Part shown: in pieces, positions 24,908-36,474 of the stretch | How positions within the stretch are numbered: position 1 is the stretch's first letter | How the letters are laid out: every line of letters begins with the position of its first letter | Source of the DNA: Nymphalis io | Lineage: Eukaryota > Arthropoda > Insecta > Lepidoptera > Nymphalidae | Assembly (NCBI RefSeq): GCF_905147045.1 | Contig: NC_065894.1 | Coordinates: forward strand, 5,803,501 to 5,867,500 | Length of the DNA stretch: 64,000 nt | Direction of reading: 5' to 3' | Position numbers and translations under genes: made by a program | The notes under the pieces: model-generated | What the model saw: only the letters and a program-made list of their open reading frames with translations | What the model was told of the DNA's origin: nothing | Databases searched by the model: none

Positions 24908-25275
24908 CGACTGCATCGTTGGTCTAGTGGCTTGATGTAAGGCCGCAGACCAGGAGGTCCTGGGTTCAATTCCCAGGTCGAGCCAGTAAAAAGTTATTGG
25001 GTTTTTCTGTCAGAAATTTCTCAGTAACAGCCCGGAGTCTGAAAGTTGGAAGTGTGTTCACTCCCGTGCCTCGGAAAGCACGTAAAGCCGTCGTGTCGGA
25101 TTGCCGTCCCATCGGATTATGGGAGTTAGGGAATAGAGTGTTTGCGCACATACTTGTGCACTATAATATCTCCTATATGTATGTGTTTGCGCACATACTT
25201 GTGCACTATAATATCTCCTGCGTAGTTAGCTAATCTCAAGAGAGATTAGCTAACTACGCGGTCTGGAGGACATTA
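24908..25275 (+). repeat. Full-length tRNA-derived SINE (family S1) with internal tandem and inverted duplications
   Basis: The tRNA-like head has TTGGTCTAGTGGC (A box) and GGGTTCAATTCCCAGG (B box). The body includes AGCCCGGAGTCTGAAAGTTG and CCGTCGTGTCGGATTGCCG, ending TCTGGAGGACATTATAT. Two oddities: a 37-bp direct repeat (25138-25174 and 25183-25219), and a perfect 18-bp inverted repeat (25220-25237 and 25242-25259) that replaces the usual GGCCGCCGTGGCCGAAATC segment seen at 38434-38600 and 63717-64000. Confidence 0.85.
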
Positions 25276-25769
25276 TATTTTACAACTTTGATTTGATCAT
25301 TGATCGATATCTTGAGTAATTTATTGTATTCACTATGGATTTGTGAGTTAAAATGGTGCTTAAAATGACGGCGAAATTGGTATCGAAAGTAAAATAATAT
25401 AAGTACCTATAAGTGGAATATAAGTGGAATAGAGTTATATTATTAATAAAATTATATATCTTTATCCCTTCTTCAATTAGAATATTACCTCACACAACAC
25501 AACTTTCATTGGATGTCTCGTCTGCTATCCAATAAAAATCCTCCATTTGTATATATAATGAAGTAAGCAAATATATATAGATTTGTTATTGCCAGTTTAT
25601 ATTATAAAGCTGCAGAGTTTGATAGGTTGAATAAGCTAATCGTTTGATATATATAACGGGCGATTTGCCCGTTCATTGAAAACGGAAGACTCGTGTTACG
25701 ATCCTAAGGGTGAAATCAAGCTGGGTAATTTATACAAGTGATCATTTCGCTTATGAAACGGGCATATAT
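25276..25769. other. Spacer between SINE and mariner
   Basis: AT-rich, no gene or repeat recognised. Confidence 0.35.
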
Positions 25770-27076
25770 TAGGTCCTTACATATGAAATTAGCGTTTTGT
25801 CGTACTGACCACTTTTATCTGAAATATCTCCTCTTTGGTTAAGAATTCCAAATTCAAATTTATAAATTCATTTAGCTGGTACATTTGAGTTTTGAAAACA
25901 GTCATTCATTTGTTTTTTCCTCATTATTTTTTTCTTTGGCGTCGCTTATGCACAATGGAAAACATGAAATATCGGTATATTTACGAGTACGAGTTCTATC
26001 GTGGCACCAGTGCTGCAGAAACAGCTCGAAGGATTAATGATGTGTACGGCGCTGGTGTCGCAAAAGAAAGCACGGTACGTTTTTGGTTTCAACGTTTTCG
26101 TTCTGGAAATTTCGACCTTCAGAACCAACCCCGTGGACGGCCAGAGACCAAAGTGGAAAATAAAGAATTAAAGGCTATTGTGGAAGCGGGTCCATAACAA
26201 AGCACTTCAGAGATAGTTGTAGGCTTCAGGGTAAGTGATAGAACTGTTTTAGTCCACTAGAAGCATAATCGGGAAAGTAAGGAAACTTGAACCTCATGGA
26301 AACTTGATGGCTACCTAATGAATTGAGTGAATCGAACTTGCAAACACGCGTCGACTGCTGTGCTCAACCGACACAATAATGAAAGGATTTTAAATCGAAT
26401 CATTACTTGTAATGAAAAGTTGATACTGTACGATAATCGGAAGCGCTCGTCCTAATGGCTGAACCCTGGAGACCCAGCCAAATCCTGCCCTAAACGAAAA
26501 TTGACTCAGATAAAGTTACTTGTGAGTGTTTGGTGGACTAACGCCGGTGTCGTTCACTACAGCTTTCTAAAATCTGGCCAAACGATTACGGCAGATATCT
26601 ATTGTCAGCAACTGCAAACCATGAAGGAAGAACTAGCTACTAAACAACCGAGATTGGTCAATCGCTCTAGGCCACTACTGCTTCACGACAACGCAAGATT
26701 GTCGCACACACTGCACAACAAACAACCACTAAGTTAGATGAGCTACAATTGGAATGTCTGCGACATCCACCGTATTCCCCGGACCTTGTTGGAACAAGGT
26801 TGGAGAATATGGACTGATGGAACAGATTACCATTTTTTCCGGAATTTGGACAACTTCTTACGGTTTCCGATGCGGCAGTCCAAACCGCCTCCAAAGAGTT
26901 TATTGATTCTCGCCCCCATGGTTTTTTTAGTAAAGGGATCAATTACCTACCTATGAGATGGCAAAAGTGCATAGATAACAACGGTGCAGACTTTGATTAA
27001 TTAAATATATTTGACAAAAAAAAATTGACTTTATATTCCTCCCGTACAAAACGCCAATTTCATATGTAAGGACCTA
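25770..27076 (+). mobile_element. Decayed mariner (Tc1/mariner) element, cecropia-like
   Basis: Inverted terminal repeats of about 31 bp start GGTCCTTACATATGAAATT at 25772 and end with the inverse at 27074 (one mismatch at AGCG/GGCG). They are flanked by TA on both sides (25770-25771 and 27075-27076), the target used by this superfamily. The interior is 1303 bp, about the normal length for a full mariner, and carries the broken transposase described separately. Confidence 0.93.
25957..26996 (+). pseudogene. Mariner transposase pseudogene
   Basis: Reading starts at about 25957 (MENMKYRY). The N-terminal DNA-binding part is recognisable: GTSAAETARRIN, STVRFWFQRF and RGRPETKVEN. A TAA at 26195-26197 stops the first frame; later pieces need frame changes. 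The first catalytic motif, normally C-D-E-K-W, reads C-N-E-K-L with AAT at 26411-26413, so the first metal-binding Asp is lost. The second motif H-D-N-A-R (near 26686) and the third, P-Y-S-P-D-L (near 26770), are still readable. The C-terminal M-R-W-Q-K-C-I-D-N-N-G-A is intact. Subfamily judged from motif wording by recall. The element cannot be active by itself. Confidence 0.9.
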
Positions 27077-27422
27077 ATATTATCGAAATTAAACGCGGAT
27101 GATACCGTTGTCCAGATAATAATAAAATCTATGTAGTTTTAGAATGCACTACCCACATATATAATAGGCGACTTCCTTGAACATTATTAAAATACTCTAT
27201 TGTAATCTGTGCTTGACATGTTGCGTAATAAAGTCTAAATAAAAAAATATTATTAGTGTATAACATACGCAAGGAGGTCTGGACATGATGATAACTCTAT
27301 TTTGCACGAATATCAAACATTCTTAAGTACAGATTCCGTTATATTATTTAAATATAGCGTTATGAATAATGATATTTATGTAATAGATACCGTGCGACCT
27401 CTTAGCTTGTATCCTGCCAGAG

Positions 27423-27465
27423 ATAACTGTCCAGCCAACGACCTTTTCGTTGGCTGGACAGTTAT
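27423..27465. repeat. Perfect 19-bp inverted repeat, 5-nt loop
   Basis: The left arm ATAACTGTCCAGCCAACGA (27423-27441) is followed by CCTTT and the exact reverse complement (27447-27465). Half of the arm bases are G/C, so a chance origin is very unlikely. No tRNA, miRNA family or transposon end was recognised. Confidence 0.9.
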
Positions 27466-27781
27466 TATATAGTTTTATCTATTGTGTACAGATCTTAGTT
27501 CTTTGCTTTCTTATAGGCATTTTCTAACATCTTCGAAAATCCAGAAGGACATGAGTGACTCTTAAAAACGGGATTTGCTCAACTATGTTTTGGTTCTTCC
27601 ATTTTTAAATAAAAATGATTTGTGTGACTTTTCTTTAAAAAGGTAGGTACAATGGTATTGTCTTGTCGACTTTCACTGTGTATACAATTTGGGATAACCC
27701 TCCAGCGTATAAAGTTTCTTTCTTAAACTAAGTAATGCATCTTTAAAGATGTTTACATAATTTTACCCCTTAAATGCGAAA

Positions 27782-27828
27782 CAGAAAATTTATTTTTCTG
27801 TTTTTATGAACAGAAAAATAAATTTCTG
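27782..27828. repeat. Near-perfect 20-bp inverted repeat, 6-nt loop
   Basis: The arm at 27782-27802 pairs with 27809-27828; the left arm has one extra A. The sequence is AT-rich except for CAG/CTG ends. The loop is TTTATG. Confidence 0.8.
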
Positions 27829-28009
27829 CCCGCAGATTCGCCTGTTTGTAAAAGGTGTTAGGTACTTTATGATTTTTTTTTGCCTTGTTTTTAGATTTAT
27901 AGCATTTCAAGATGATTGGTTAAGTAGTTGAGACGTGAAAACGTAACAAAAAACCAACGCGAGTTTGTTATTTATACTATGTTAGGATTATATCTCTTTA
28001 AAAAGTTTT

Positions 28010-28140
28010 TTTTTATGTAAGATCGAGCAGGAGACTCACCTGATGGAAAGTGACTATCAAAAAGATATTGTTTCTTAATTGTGCATTGCTGTTGACCCTA
28101 CTGGCCGCGACCGAGTAGTGAAACTCACTCGAAAAAAGGG
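28010..28140 (+). repeat. Fragment of a dispersed repeat (CACCTGATGGAAAGTGACTA family)
   Basis: Contains GAGCAGGAGACTCACCTGAT and GGAAAGTGACTATC. The same motif occurs in intron 3 of protease copies A, B and C (48436-48540, 54720-54795, 59580-59655). Family unnamed. Confidence 0.5.
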
Positions 28141-28967
28141 AGCCCACATAAGGGTTCAGTAATACGAATGTCATATGGGTGTCACTTGATTAAGCTGTCA
28201 CTATCCGTTAGGAACCTTTATATTCTCATAAAAAATTAATCTACTGCTTCGCTGCGGCCTCCTGTTCAGATCCATGCGCGTCGTATTTATCAGCTTCGTT
28301 TTTTCGCTCTGTTGGTTCTAATTAATTAGCAATGTAATTGGTGGAAGTAACCATGAAATACTTATGTCATGAATTCCGACAATCCAAGCAAAAAAACAAG
28401 AATTAATTTTATCCAGTATAGTTAGTAGTATAGTTGTTGCATCTTAGGTAGTTGACAAGCCAAAGTTGTCTCCGTAATTTATAATTTATAATTCATAAAA
28501 ATATTTAAATGTCGTTAAGTGTTGTTGTTTGTGTATAAAAGTGATAACAAACTTAGATTCTATAAGTGATATTGTGGGACAACATACTAGTGCAGTATTA
28601 GTGGAGTTAAAACGAAAATAAAGATCTATGATTACAAACACCTTATATAAGACTATTTCAATTGAACCAGTGAGTATAGTGCTTGACTAATAATTAAAAC
28701 ATAATTTAAAAACAGTTACAACAAAGTGTTTCTTAGTTTTATGTAAAAACAATGGAATAAATATTAAATGCAGCCTCATGACAAATAATAGACCATACGA
28801 AATCCGTTTTTTATTCAAAATTTTTGCTCACTATCGCCATCTAAAGGTGAATAAACCTATTATTAGCAACTAATATATCGAATAACAATTGAGTTACTGC
28901 TATTGAAAAATAGATGTCTCTGTTAGAAAAAACGATTTAAAATATTAAATAAAACACATACTTTTTA

Positions 28968-30288
28968 TTGTTTCGATATATACATATAAAAATTTTCGAA
29001 AATGATGTCGTACTTAAGCAAGAAAGTAACCAGAAAAACGGATCAGTTTGTTACACAACACGGTACGCCTGTGACAAAATCAGGATTACTCCTGAGACAG
29101 AAAGAAACAATATAACAATTCGAAAATGCATAACCAACATTCCAACAGATAACTCTTTTGAAAGCCTAACGGAGGTGGAGTCAGATGAAAATGAAAATAA
29201 TTTGTCTATCATGAGCTCGACCCCATCCCGTCCGCTAAATGGAAGTATTACTACTTCTAGCTCAAAAGTAACTGAAGATATGAACTGTATGAGGAATAAA
29301 TTGTTTGCACTTCAGGAAAAGTTATTAAGCGCGGAAAACGAGATTAAAAATCTACTGCTCGAAAATAATAAGCAGGTAAAGTTAATTTGTGACTATGAAT
29401 TGAAAATTCAGCAACTTACACATATAAGAAAGCATAAGTTAGATTATTCTGATACTGAAAATAAAGTTATGAGATAAAACAAAATCCATTAGAGAAATAG
29501 TTCAAGTAACGCCATCTCTTAGCGAATTTAAGAACCGAAGCGATCAATTATTATTAAATAATACATATTACCCTTCAAGTGACACTGACTGTTCCAACCA
29601 TAGTACGACGGAAGCCGTGAAAAGTAAAGATCCAGTAACTGACACTGCACGAAATAATCAGCCAAACACCATTCAAGCATCACATTATAATAAAGAACAA
29701 GGCAGAAAACCAAAAATATGTATTTTAACTAATAGTGCTTGCGGTACAATACAAACTGTTGATGCAACATTCAACCAATTTGATTATATTCGTTATGTAT
29801 CCCCAAATTGTAACATAAAACTTCTTCTTCAGAACTTAGACTACAAATTACGTAATTATAGTATGATAGACTATTGTATTATAATGTTGGGAGAAACAGA
29901 TTTTGAGGCATCTTGTACTGATTATGCAGATTTGATTGTGTATTTAAGGGAAGCTATACAATATGTTTCGAATACAAACATAATTATATGTACACCTACG
30001 TATGTGTGTGGCGCCCCTATATACAATTGTAAAATAGAATTATTTAATAATCTTTTATATTTAGAACTTAGAAATAACACTTATGCATATTTCTATGATT
30101 CCAATGCCACGGTTGCTATTGATATGTTCTCGTTAAAAACTGGGAAGTTGACTAATTCGGGATTAAAACATGTCTACAATGATATAGTATGTAAAATTTT
30201 GGCTGATTACAAGTATTATGGGTATTTACTACCGAGGCCTAAAACTTCAGATATAGAGGATACGAGTCCTCTGCTTTTTCTCGCATAA
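28968..30288 (+). pseudogene. LINE ORF1 (coiled coil plus SGNH/esterase-like domain), frameshifted
   Basis: The first part (open until TAA at 29475-29477) contains MSSTPSRPLNG and a leucine-rich heptad stretch (about 29280-29430) typical of the coiled coil by which LINE ORF1 proteins oligomerise. The rest is in another frame, open from 29473 to 30288, with KPKICILTNSACGTIQ, DYCIIMLGETDFEA and NTNIIICTPTYVCG. This spacing recalls the SGNH hydrolase fold found in CR1-type ORF1, though the Gly-Asp-Ser block is degenerate (T-N-S-A). One small indel near 29465-29476 explains the frame change. Confidence 0.7.
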
Positions 30289-30387
30289 TCATTATAGCAG
30301 ACGTACTTTTAAATATTCAAAGAAAGGTAATAAACAAAAGATTAAAAATATTTGTACTAAAATTACACGTTCAAAGAATATTTTCTT

Positions 30388-33279
30388 TTGTTATATTACC
30401 AAAATGTAGGAGGTCTCCGAACGAAAACTACTATGTTTTATAATAATATTAGAACAATAACTAGCGATATTGTCATCCTTACAGAAACCTTCCTCAATAG
30501 CTCTGTCAATGACGCTGAATTTTTTCCACCTGAATACTGTGTCCTACGGAAAGACCGGCCCGGCGACGTCGGGTGGGGCGGGGTTCTATTGGCAGCTAAA
30601 AATTGTTATAATATAAAAAGAATTACAAATGTAGATAACTTAACTGATGATAAAGAATTATTGTTTGCTATTATTACCTGGAAACATATTGAGTTAATGA
30701 TATGTGTAGTATATTTACCACCCAGTTACAGCAGTAAGCAATATCTTGATGTTTTAACATGTATAGAAAATGCTATAAATATGTATACTGAATATCCATT
30801 TATGATAGTTGGTGATTTCAATTTAAATTCGTGCAATAATAGTGTTAGATCTCAATTTAATAATTTTATGGAATATAGTAAGTTACAACAATGTAATAAT
30901 ATTAGCAATAAATATGGATGTATCTTAGATTTAGTACTAACTACTCTAGATCATAATAATATTAAAATATCATCCGATACGGAACATCTAGTTCCCATGG
31001 ATGCATACCACCCGTCCCTAGAGATATTGCTCACACTTCCTAGAACAAAACAAAATCCAACGTCTCCGACACCAGGAGAATATTTAATCACGGAGTGGAA
31101 CTTTCGGCAAGCAGATCTCCATAGCTTGTACGTTGATATTGCTAATATTGACTGGACCGACTTACTTGAAAAACATCATTTAAATTTAGACTTAGCCGTA
31201 GATATGCTATATAATAAACTTAATAGTGTTATTAGTACACACGTTCCTACAAGAACAATAGTCAAAAGTAATAAATATAATTACCCAAAATGGTATACCA
31301 AAGAAATAATATATTATATAAAATTAAAATATTTTAATCTAAAAAAGTTTAAGTGTTATGATTTGGAGTTTAATAGGGAACTTTTTAAATACTATAGAAC
31401 TAAAGTCAAGGATCTTATAAATATAGAATTTAAAAATTATATATCTAGGGTTGAAAACAATATATATATAGAACCATCAAGTTTTTGGCAATTTGTAAAG
31501 GAAAAACGTAAAACTAGGCAGCAGATAAAAACATATACTTATAAGAATAAAGCTGTAGAAGGGCAGAAAGCTATTGATTCATTTGCTAAATATTTCAGTT
31601 CTGTGTTTCATGATTCTTCTCCTCTGTTAGACGTAAAGATAGCCGAGGCAGAGGCTAATCGCTTTGGTTGCCAATCTACGGTAACCATCGAAAAAGTGAT
31701 AGTTGCTGTACTCAGATTTGCAATACGGCGACTAAAAGCTTCAACTGCTTTTGGTCCTGACAACATACCTCCCTTTCTAGTAAAAGATTGCTTTTCAGCT
31801 TTGGAAGTGCCGTTACTTCATATATATAATCTTTCAATTAAACAATCTTTATACCCTAGCAAGTGGAAAGTGTCCCGAGTAACACCTATTCCAAAATCGG
31901 GCTCGTCCACGAATATAACAAATTATAGACCAATCGCTGTTCTTTGTGTATTTGGAAAGATATTTGAATCGATTCTTAATAACATCATTTATATACAAAT
32001 AAAGGGGCAATTGAGTGATTGCCAGCATGGGTTTCGTCCTGGACGCTCCACATTGACTAATCATACAGAATTTGTAGATTATATAAGTACTGAAGTTAAG
32101 TCTGGTTGTCAAGTAGATGCCGCCTACTTTGATTTCAAAAAAGCCTTCGATCTTGTAGATAATGATGTACTTTTAAACAAATTTGCTTTATTAGGATTTT
32201 CAACTTCGCTCTTAGAATTGATGGCTCACTATTTAAAAAATCGAAGACAGTTTGTTAAGCTAGACGGGTATAAATCGGAAGAGTATTATACACGATCAGG
32301 GGTTAGTCAAGGTAGTACCTTGGGTCCTATGCAATTGGAATCATTTATCATCATCAAAAAATTTTTGATGATGATAAATGATTTACCTAGTGTTATCTCT
32401 AATGCCAAATGCCTTATGTTTGCTGATGATTTGAAACTGTATATATCTGTAACCGAGACTAAAGACTGTGTAGCGCTACAACGTGATATCGATGCCGTAG
32501 TTGACTGGACTATAAGAAACAAATTATCATTTAATAATTCAAAATGTAAAACTATCACTTTTTCTCGATCTCGTAAACTTATTAAAAATATATATAATCT
32601 GTCTGACACACCAATGGAACATGTACCCAAAATCAGGGATTTAGGTGTTATAATGGATAGAAAACTAAATTTTCATGACCATATACTTAAAACATGCAAA
32701 GATGCTAATAAATGCCTTGGTTTCATTATTAGAATATCATCGCAATTTAAGAATACCCAAGTAATAGAACAATTGTATAATGCCTATGTCCGTAGTAAAT
32801 TAGAATATAATGCAATAGTTTGGAGTCCGCTTGAGGCAATGTATAGTATAATGTTAGAAAAAATTCAACGAAAATTCTGTAGATATTTATTTAAACGTAA
32901 ATATGGATATTACCCTTTTCTCTATCCTTCAATGTTTATGTCAGGTATGGTTGGTCTAGATTCACTTCAGCTTAGACGGGAAGCCGCACTTATAAAATTT
33001 TACTATTTAATTCTAGTGCATAGGGTGGATAGCACTGCTGTACGCGAATCAATATATTTATATGTTCCCGACAAATATATGCGTGGTGTTGGAAGACGGC
33101 AACATAAATTGTTTTGCTATCCACCTATGTGGCATTCTCCGCAAGCTAGCAACAGCCCCACTGCTAGGGCTGTTAAACTTTTAAATGACTTCGTACGTTG
33201 TCGAGATGTAGACATATTTTATGATCCCTTTTATACTATGTTCAAACAAATTTATATATTTCAGAATTTTAAAAATTAA
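30388..33279 (+). CDS. LINE ORF2: APE endonuclease and reverse transcriptase, with 9-codon palindromic insertion
   Basis: About 963 codons open. Endonuclease: Y-Y-Q-N-V-G-G-L-R near the N-terminus, L-T-E-T, V-G-D-F-N-L-N, and a D-A-Y-H-P-S block. Reverse transcriptase: F-G-P-D-N-I-P, P-I-P-K-S-G, N-Y-R-P-I-A-V-L, G-F-R-P-G-R-S-T, motif A F-D-F-K-K-A-F-D, motif B S-G-V-S-Q-G-S-T-L-G-P, and motif C F-A-D-D (near 32421). There is no ATG at the start; the frame is open back to a stop near 30344. Between motifs B and C, where G-P-x-x-F-x-x-x-I-N-D-L-P is expected, 27 extra nt form a palindrome (32339-32383). The frame stays open but the palm fold is probably damaged. Confidence 0.9.
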   Translation: MLYYQNVGGLRTKTTMFYNNIRTITSDIVILTETFLNSSVNDAEFFPPEYCVLRKDRPGDVGWGGVLLAAKNCYNIKRITNVDNLTDDKELLFAIITWKHIELMICVVYLPPSYSSKQYLDVLTCIENAINMYTEYPFMIVGDFNLNSCNNSVRSQFNNFMEYSKLQQCNNISNKYGCILDLVLTTLDHNNIKISSDTEHLVPMDAYHPSLEILLTLPRTKQNPTSPTPGEYLITEWNFRQADLHSLYVDIANIDWTDLLEKHHLNLDLAVDMLYNKLNSVISTHVPTRTIVKSNKYNYPKWYTKEIIYYIKLKYFNLKKFKCYDLEFNRELFKYYRTKVKDLINIEFKNYISRVENNIYIEPSSFWQFVKEKRKTRQQIKTYTYKNKAVEGQKAIDSFAKYFSSVFHDSSPLLDVKIAEAEANRFGCQSTVTIEKVIVAVLRFAIRRLKASTAFGPDNIPPFLVKDCFSALEVPLLHIYNLSIKQSLYPSKWKVSRVTPIPKSGSSTNITNYRPIAVLCVFGKIFESILNNIIYIQIKGQLSDCQHGFRPGRSTLTNHTEFVDYISTEVKSGCQVDAAYFDFKKAFDLVDNDVLLNKFALLGFSTSLLELMAHYLKNRRQFVKLDGYKSEEYYTRSGVSQGSTLGPMQLESFIIIKKFLMMINDLPSVISNAKCLMFADDLKLYISVTETKDCVALQRDIDAVVDWTIRNKLSFNNSKCKTITFSRSRKLIKNIYNLSDTPMEHVPKIRDLGVIMDRKLNFHDHILKTCKDANKCLGFIIRISSQFKNTQVIEQLYNAYVRSKLEYNAIVWSPLEAMYSIMLEKIQRKFCRYLFKRKYGYYPFLYPSMFMSGMVGLDSLQLRREAALIKFYYLILVHRVDSTAVRESIYLYVPDKYMRGVGRRQHKLFCYPPMWHSPQASNSPTARAVKLLNDFVRCRDVDIFYDPFYTMFKQIYIFQNFKN
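32339..32383. repeat. Perfect 45-bp palindrome inside the reverse-transcriptase ORF
   Basis: Two 22-nt arms pair around a single central base (32361). The right arm is the expected ORF sequence (TTTTTGATGATGATAAATG...). The left arm is its inverse and falls in the extra 27 nt. It encodes an out-of-family segment between G-P-M-Q and I-N-D-L-P. Confidence 0.95.
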
Positions 33280-33520
33280 TTTTGTGATTCCTAAATAGAT
33301 TTAAGCTTATTTTGTTTACAAATTTTAATTCTATTTTTGTTTTACTAAATTTTATTTTATTTATCCTTGTAGTATGTTATGTTAAATTAGTATGAATAAT
33401 TAAAAAATGTTTAGTAATTAGTGTAGATATAAGCGACTTGGTGTAAATACTGTAATGCTTATATTTTCAAATAAAGATTATTATTATTAAAGATTATTAT
33501 TATTATTATTATCATAATCA

Positions 33521-33889
33521 ACGATCGTACAAATGAAGTCACGTGTGAGAGTTTGTTTACATTAAAATACAAATAATTGAAGAAAAATTGGCCGTCAAAG
33601 GACGTCCGACATGTAAAACATAGATATTTATAAATTATTAAAAGAATTTATAGTTTAAGAAAACAGATAAACAAATATGGAATAAAATAAGTAAAAACAA
33701 ATAGTTTTGTTGAAAAATAAATATTTATTTATTTTACCACTTACATTATAGGACAATCCTAATGCGATAGTGTAGTCTTATAATAACATAAGATAAACAA
33801 TGTAGTTTTTCTGAACTTGTTCACAGAACACATAAAAAAATCCAAGTTTCTTTTTATTACAATAATATATAACAATGAGTTATATACTA
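33521..33889. other. AT-rich spacer after the LINE
   Basis: No gene or repeat recognised. Confidence 0.35.
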
Positions 33890-34015
33890 GTATACACGCG
33901 ATACATAAGGGAGTAGATAGCAGCAGCGGTATATGAGAGCCTCATCGTTTGCCGCCACAGCAGACGAGTCGGTCCTGCCCCCAAGGCACTCCAATAGATG
34001 TTTGTAATCAAAACA
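33890..34015. repeat. Dispersed repeat R3, copy 2
   Basis: Matches 23755-23890 in order: an ACGAGTCGGTCCTGCCCCC block, then AAGGCACTCCAATAGATGTT. Diverged, class unknown. Confidence 0.5.
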
Positions 34016-36474
34016 TAAATTTTAATTTTAATGTTTTTTTTTCTATTATATTTCTATAAGGTTCAATTTATTATAATTTGTAGCAGTAGTATAGTGGAAA
34101 TCTAATGCCTCAGGACCGAACCCACATAAACAGCTATATATGTAATCGTTGCCGAAATTGTAATATAATCTCTAAGTATTTAAATACATTTCAGTTCAGG
34201 ATCCCGCTTTCCTAAAGGGTTCTGTAGACTGGAAACTATTCCCAGGCGACCAACCGTCACTAATTTGCCCCAAAACAATGACCACACAACACATACTAAT
34301 CATTACTCCAGACCGTCCCAGCCTTTTCAAATGTAATATGAAACTGTAAAACAATTATAATTAAGTTAATTCAAAATGATATACACACATGAATAGCTAA
34401 AGCTAAAAGAATAACACATACGAAATTAAGTGACATGTTTAATGGCTGGCTTTCTGCTAATAAAGAGAAAATGTTTTAATTTAGGATTAAATTTTCCTCT
34501 TCCAAAAATAAGGTTTAAACTTTAAACCCGCTGTTTAATAATTTTCTCAATATTTGTTTGCTGGCCTTTTCGTTCTTACACGCCTATACCGTAAGTTCAC
34601 CGTTTTTTTATTGCGTTATCCATGATCGACTTAGAAATTGGGTTACCAAAAAAAACATACGCTTAAAAATAATATCAAAAGAGTATATATGTATATTGTA
34701 CGAACGTTATAGAATAAATTAGAAATGTTGTTGACTATTATTAAGTTTATCTTAATATAACCCATTTAGTTCGATTGATATTTAAATGTAATAATTGATT
34801 TGTATTAAAATATAAAAACAACCCTATAAACAGGTAAAATTACGTTTTGTCGCGGTCACGACGCGACAGTTATATTGAGTAGGGCTTCATTGTAGGGCTC
34901 AGTGTCTGCTGTAAATAAAATTTAAATATCAAAATAAAACATTTAAAGCATTTGAAAAACGTATTAATAATATGTATGTTATTGTTATAATGTAAGAAGT
35001 CTTACATTATTATAATTTATCACGACTGTATTGCAAATTCGACACTACGGGCGAAAAGTTAACCAGTAGAAGTAGCAAAACGTTGGTTACATGTTTTTGC
35101 ATTTTTACTTCAAAGTAATTCAACAGCAAATATTACGAAGATATAATTTATAATTAAAGACGAATATTTGCTTAATTAAGCCGTTTGTCCGCTTTACTAT
35201 TTTCCAGCGGCCCAAATCTTTAACATTGTTTCCCTAATATGAGACGTGGCCAATGTGTCAACGCATGTTATGATGCCCGACAACAGAGCCCGTCCACGTT
35301 TTTAGGGAACTGTTAATAGTTTTTATGAAAGTATAAATGTTAACTTTTTTATGTTCCAATTAACAAAAAAAAAGTATTTTTTATTTTGTCTAATAAATGT
35401 TCTTAGTGAATTGATATCTAAACCTCGCTTTGACAACCCTATAAATTGGCACAAAGCCCTACAGAAAGATTACTGTGCTTTATTATGACTTGTTTACATG
35501 TATGAAATCAACACCTTTGTCATGTCAATAATGTTAACAACCTATTGTTCGTTATTGTGACATTCAAAAAAGCCCTTACTGAACACAAATATAAAAATAT
35601 ATGAACCTTTTTTTTGTATAAAGAAATTATTTGAATGCTGAAAAAATCTTAAGAACCGCAGCTCGTCTGTATTATATTCGCATTTGTAGGAGGCATTAGT
35701 TCGAAGACCCGAGCCCTCGACAACATAAAAATGTAATTACAAGTGGGAAGTTCGTGAAGCACTTAAATATAGATTTACCCTTTGAAGAGCGATTTGATAG
35801 GGCGAAGGTGTGAGATCCATCATATCTCGATTGTGCCTCCTCTCAATTATTCCCCTCTCGACTGATAACTTCATTCATTTTTCAAGGCTTGTCTGACGGC
35901 TATATTTAGATATCGTTTTTCTAGTACAGGAAAAACCGATTAGAGGCTTAGGCACGTGATAAAAGGATTCGGTGAAAATTATCTTCCAATGACAGTGTTT
36001 GAATGTTTCACACAAGTCTCAAGAGTTGCGACTTTAGGTTTTTGTGTTTCAGTTTTCAATCGATAGAAATGGATAGAACTATCACTTCTTACTATATTAA
36101 ACACTTTTTTATTTATTTCTTATTTTTGAGATTTTGAATGCGACAGGTACGTCGTATTTTGTCTTAAGATGTTTTGTTTTTAATTAGAAACGTATCTACA
36201 AGGTTAAATGATTATACATATAAATCAATGTAGTTATATTTTACTTATTATGTTTCCAATACAATATTTTATTTATTATCCGTTTATTACAGATTTAATT
36301 TGAGTTTTTGTCAAAGCGCCTAATTAAAATGTGTACAAATTTTGATCAGTACTACTTTGATAATTAATTTTCAAGGCGTTAGATTATAATTAAATAAAGT
36401 TACAATGAATGACTTCGTACAAATAAAGAGGAGAAAATTATTTTTTATTTTTTATAAAATGCATGCAATTCTAG
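34016..36474. other. AT-rich intergenic sequence
   Basis: No host gene seen. A small inverted repeat lies at 34987-35010 (11-bp perfect arms, 2-nt loop AG). Nothing else was recognised. Confidence 0.4.

Larger units (their letters stand above)
28400..33520 (+). mobile_element. CR1/jockey-superfamily LINE, nearly full length, inactivated
   Basis: Order: AT-rich leader, ORF1 with coiled coil and an SGNH-like C-terminal domain, ORF2 with APE endonuclease and reverse transcriptase, short 3' UTR, then a microsatellite tail of ATT repeats (about 33476-33515) after an AATAAAG at 33471-33477. A 3' microsatellite instead of poly(A) is usual in the CR1 group. The 5' boundary is approximate because I found no clear target duplication. 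ORF1 has a frameshift and ORF2 a palindromic insertion. Confidence 0.85.

Noticed and set aside
24908..24990. tRNA gene
   Set aside because: Head of the S1 SINE, continuous with the SINE body and repeated elsewhere.
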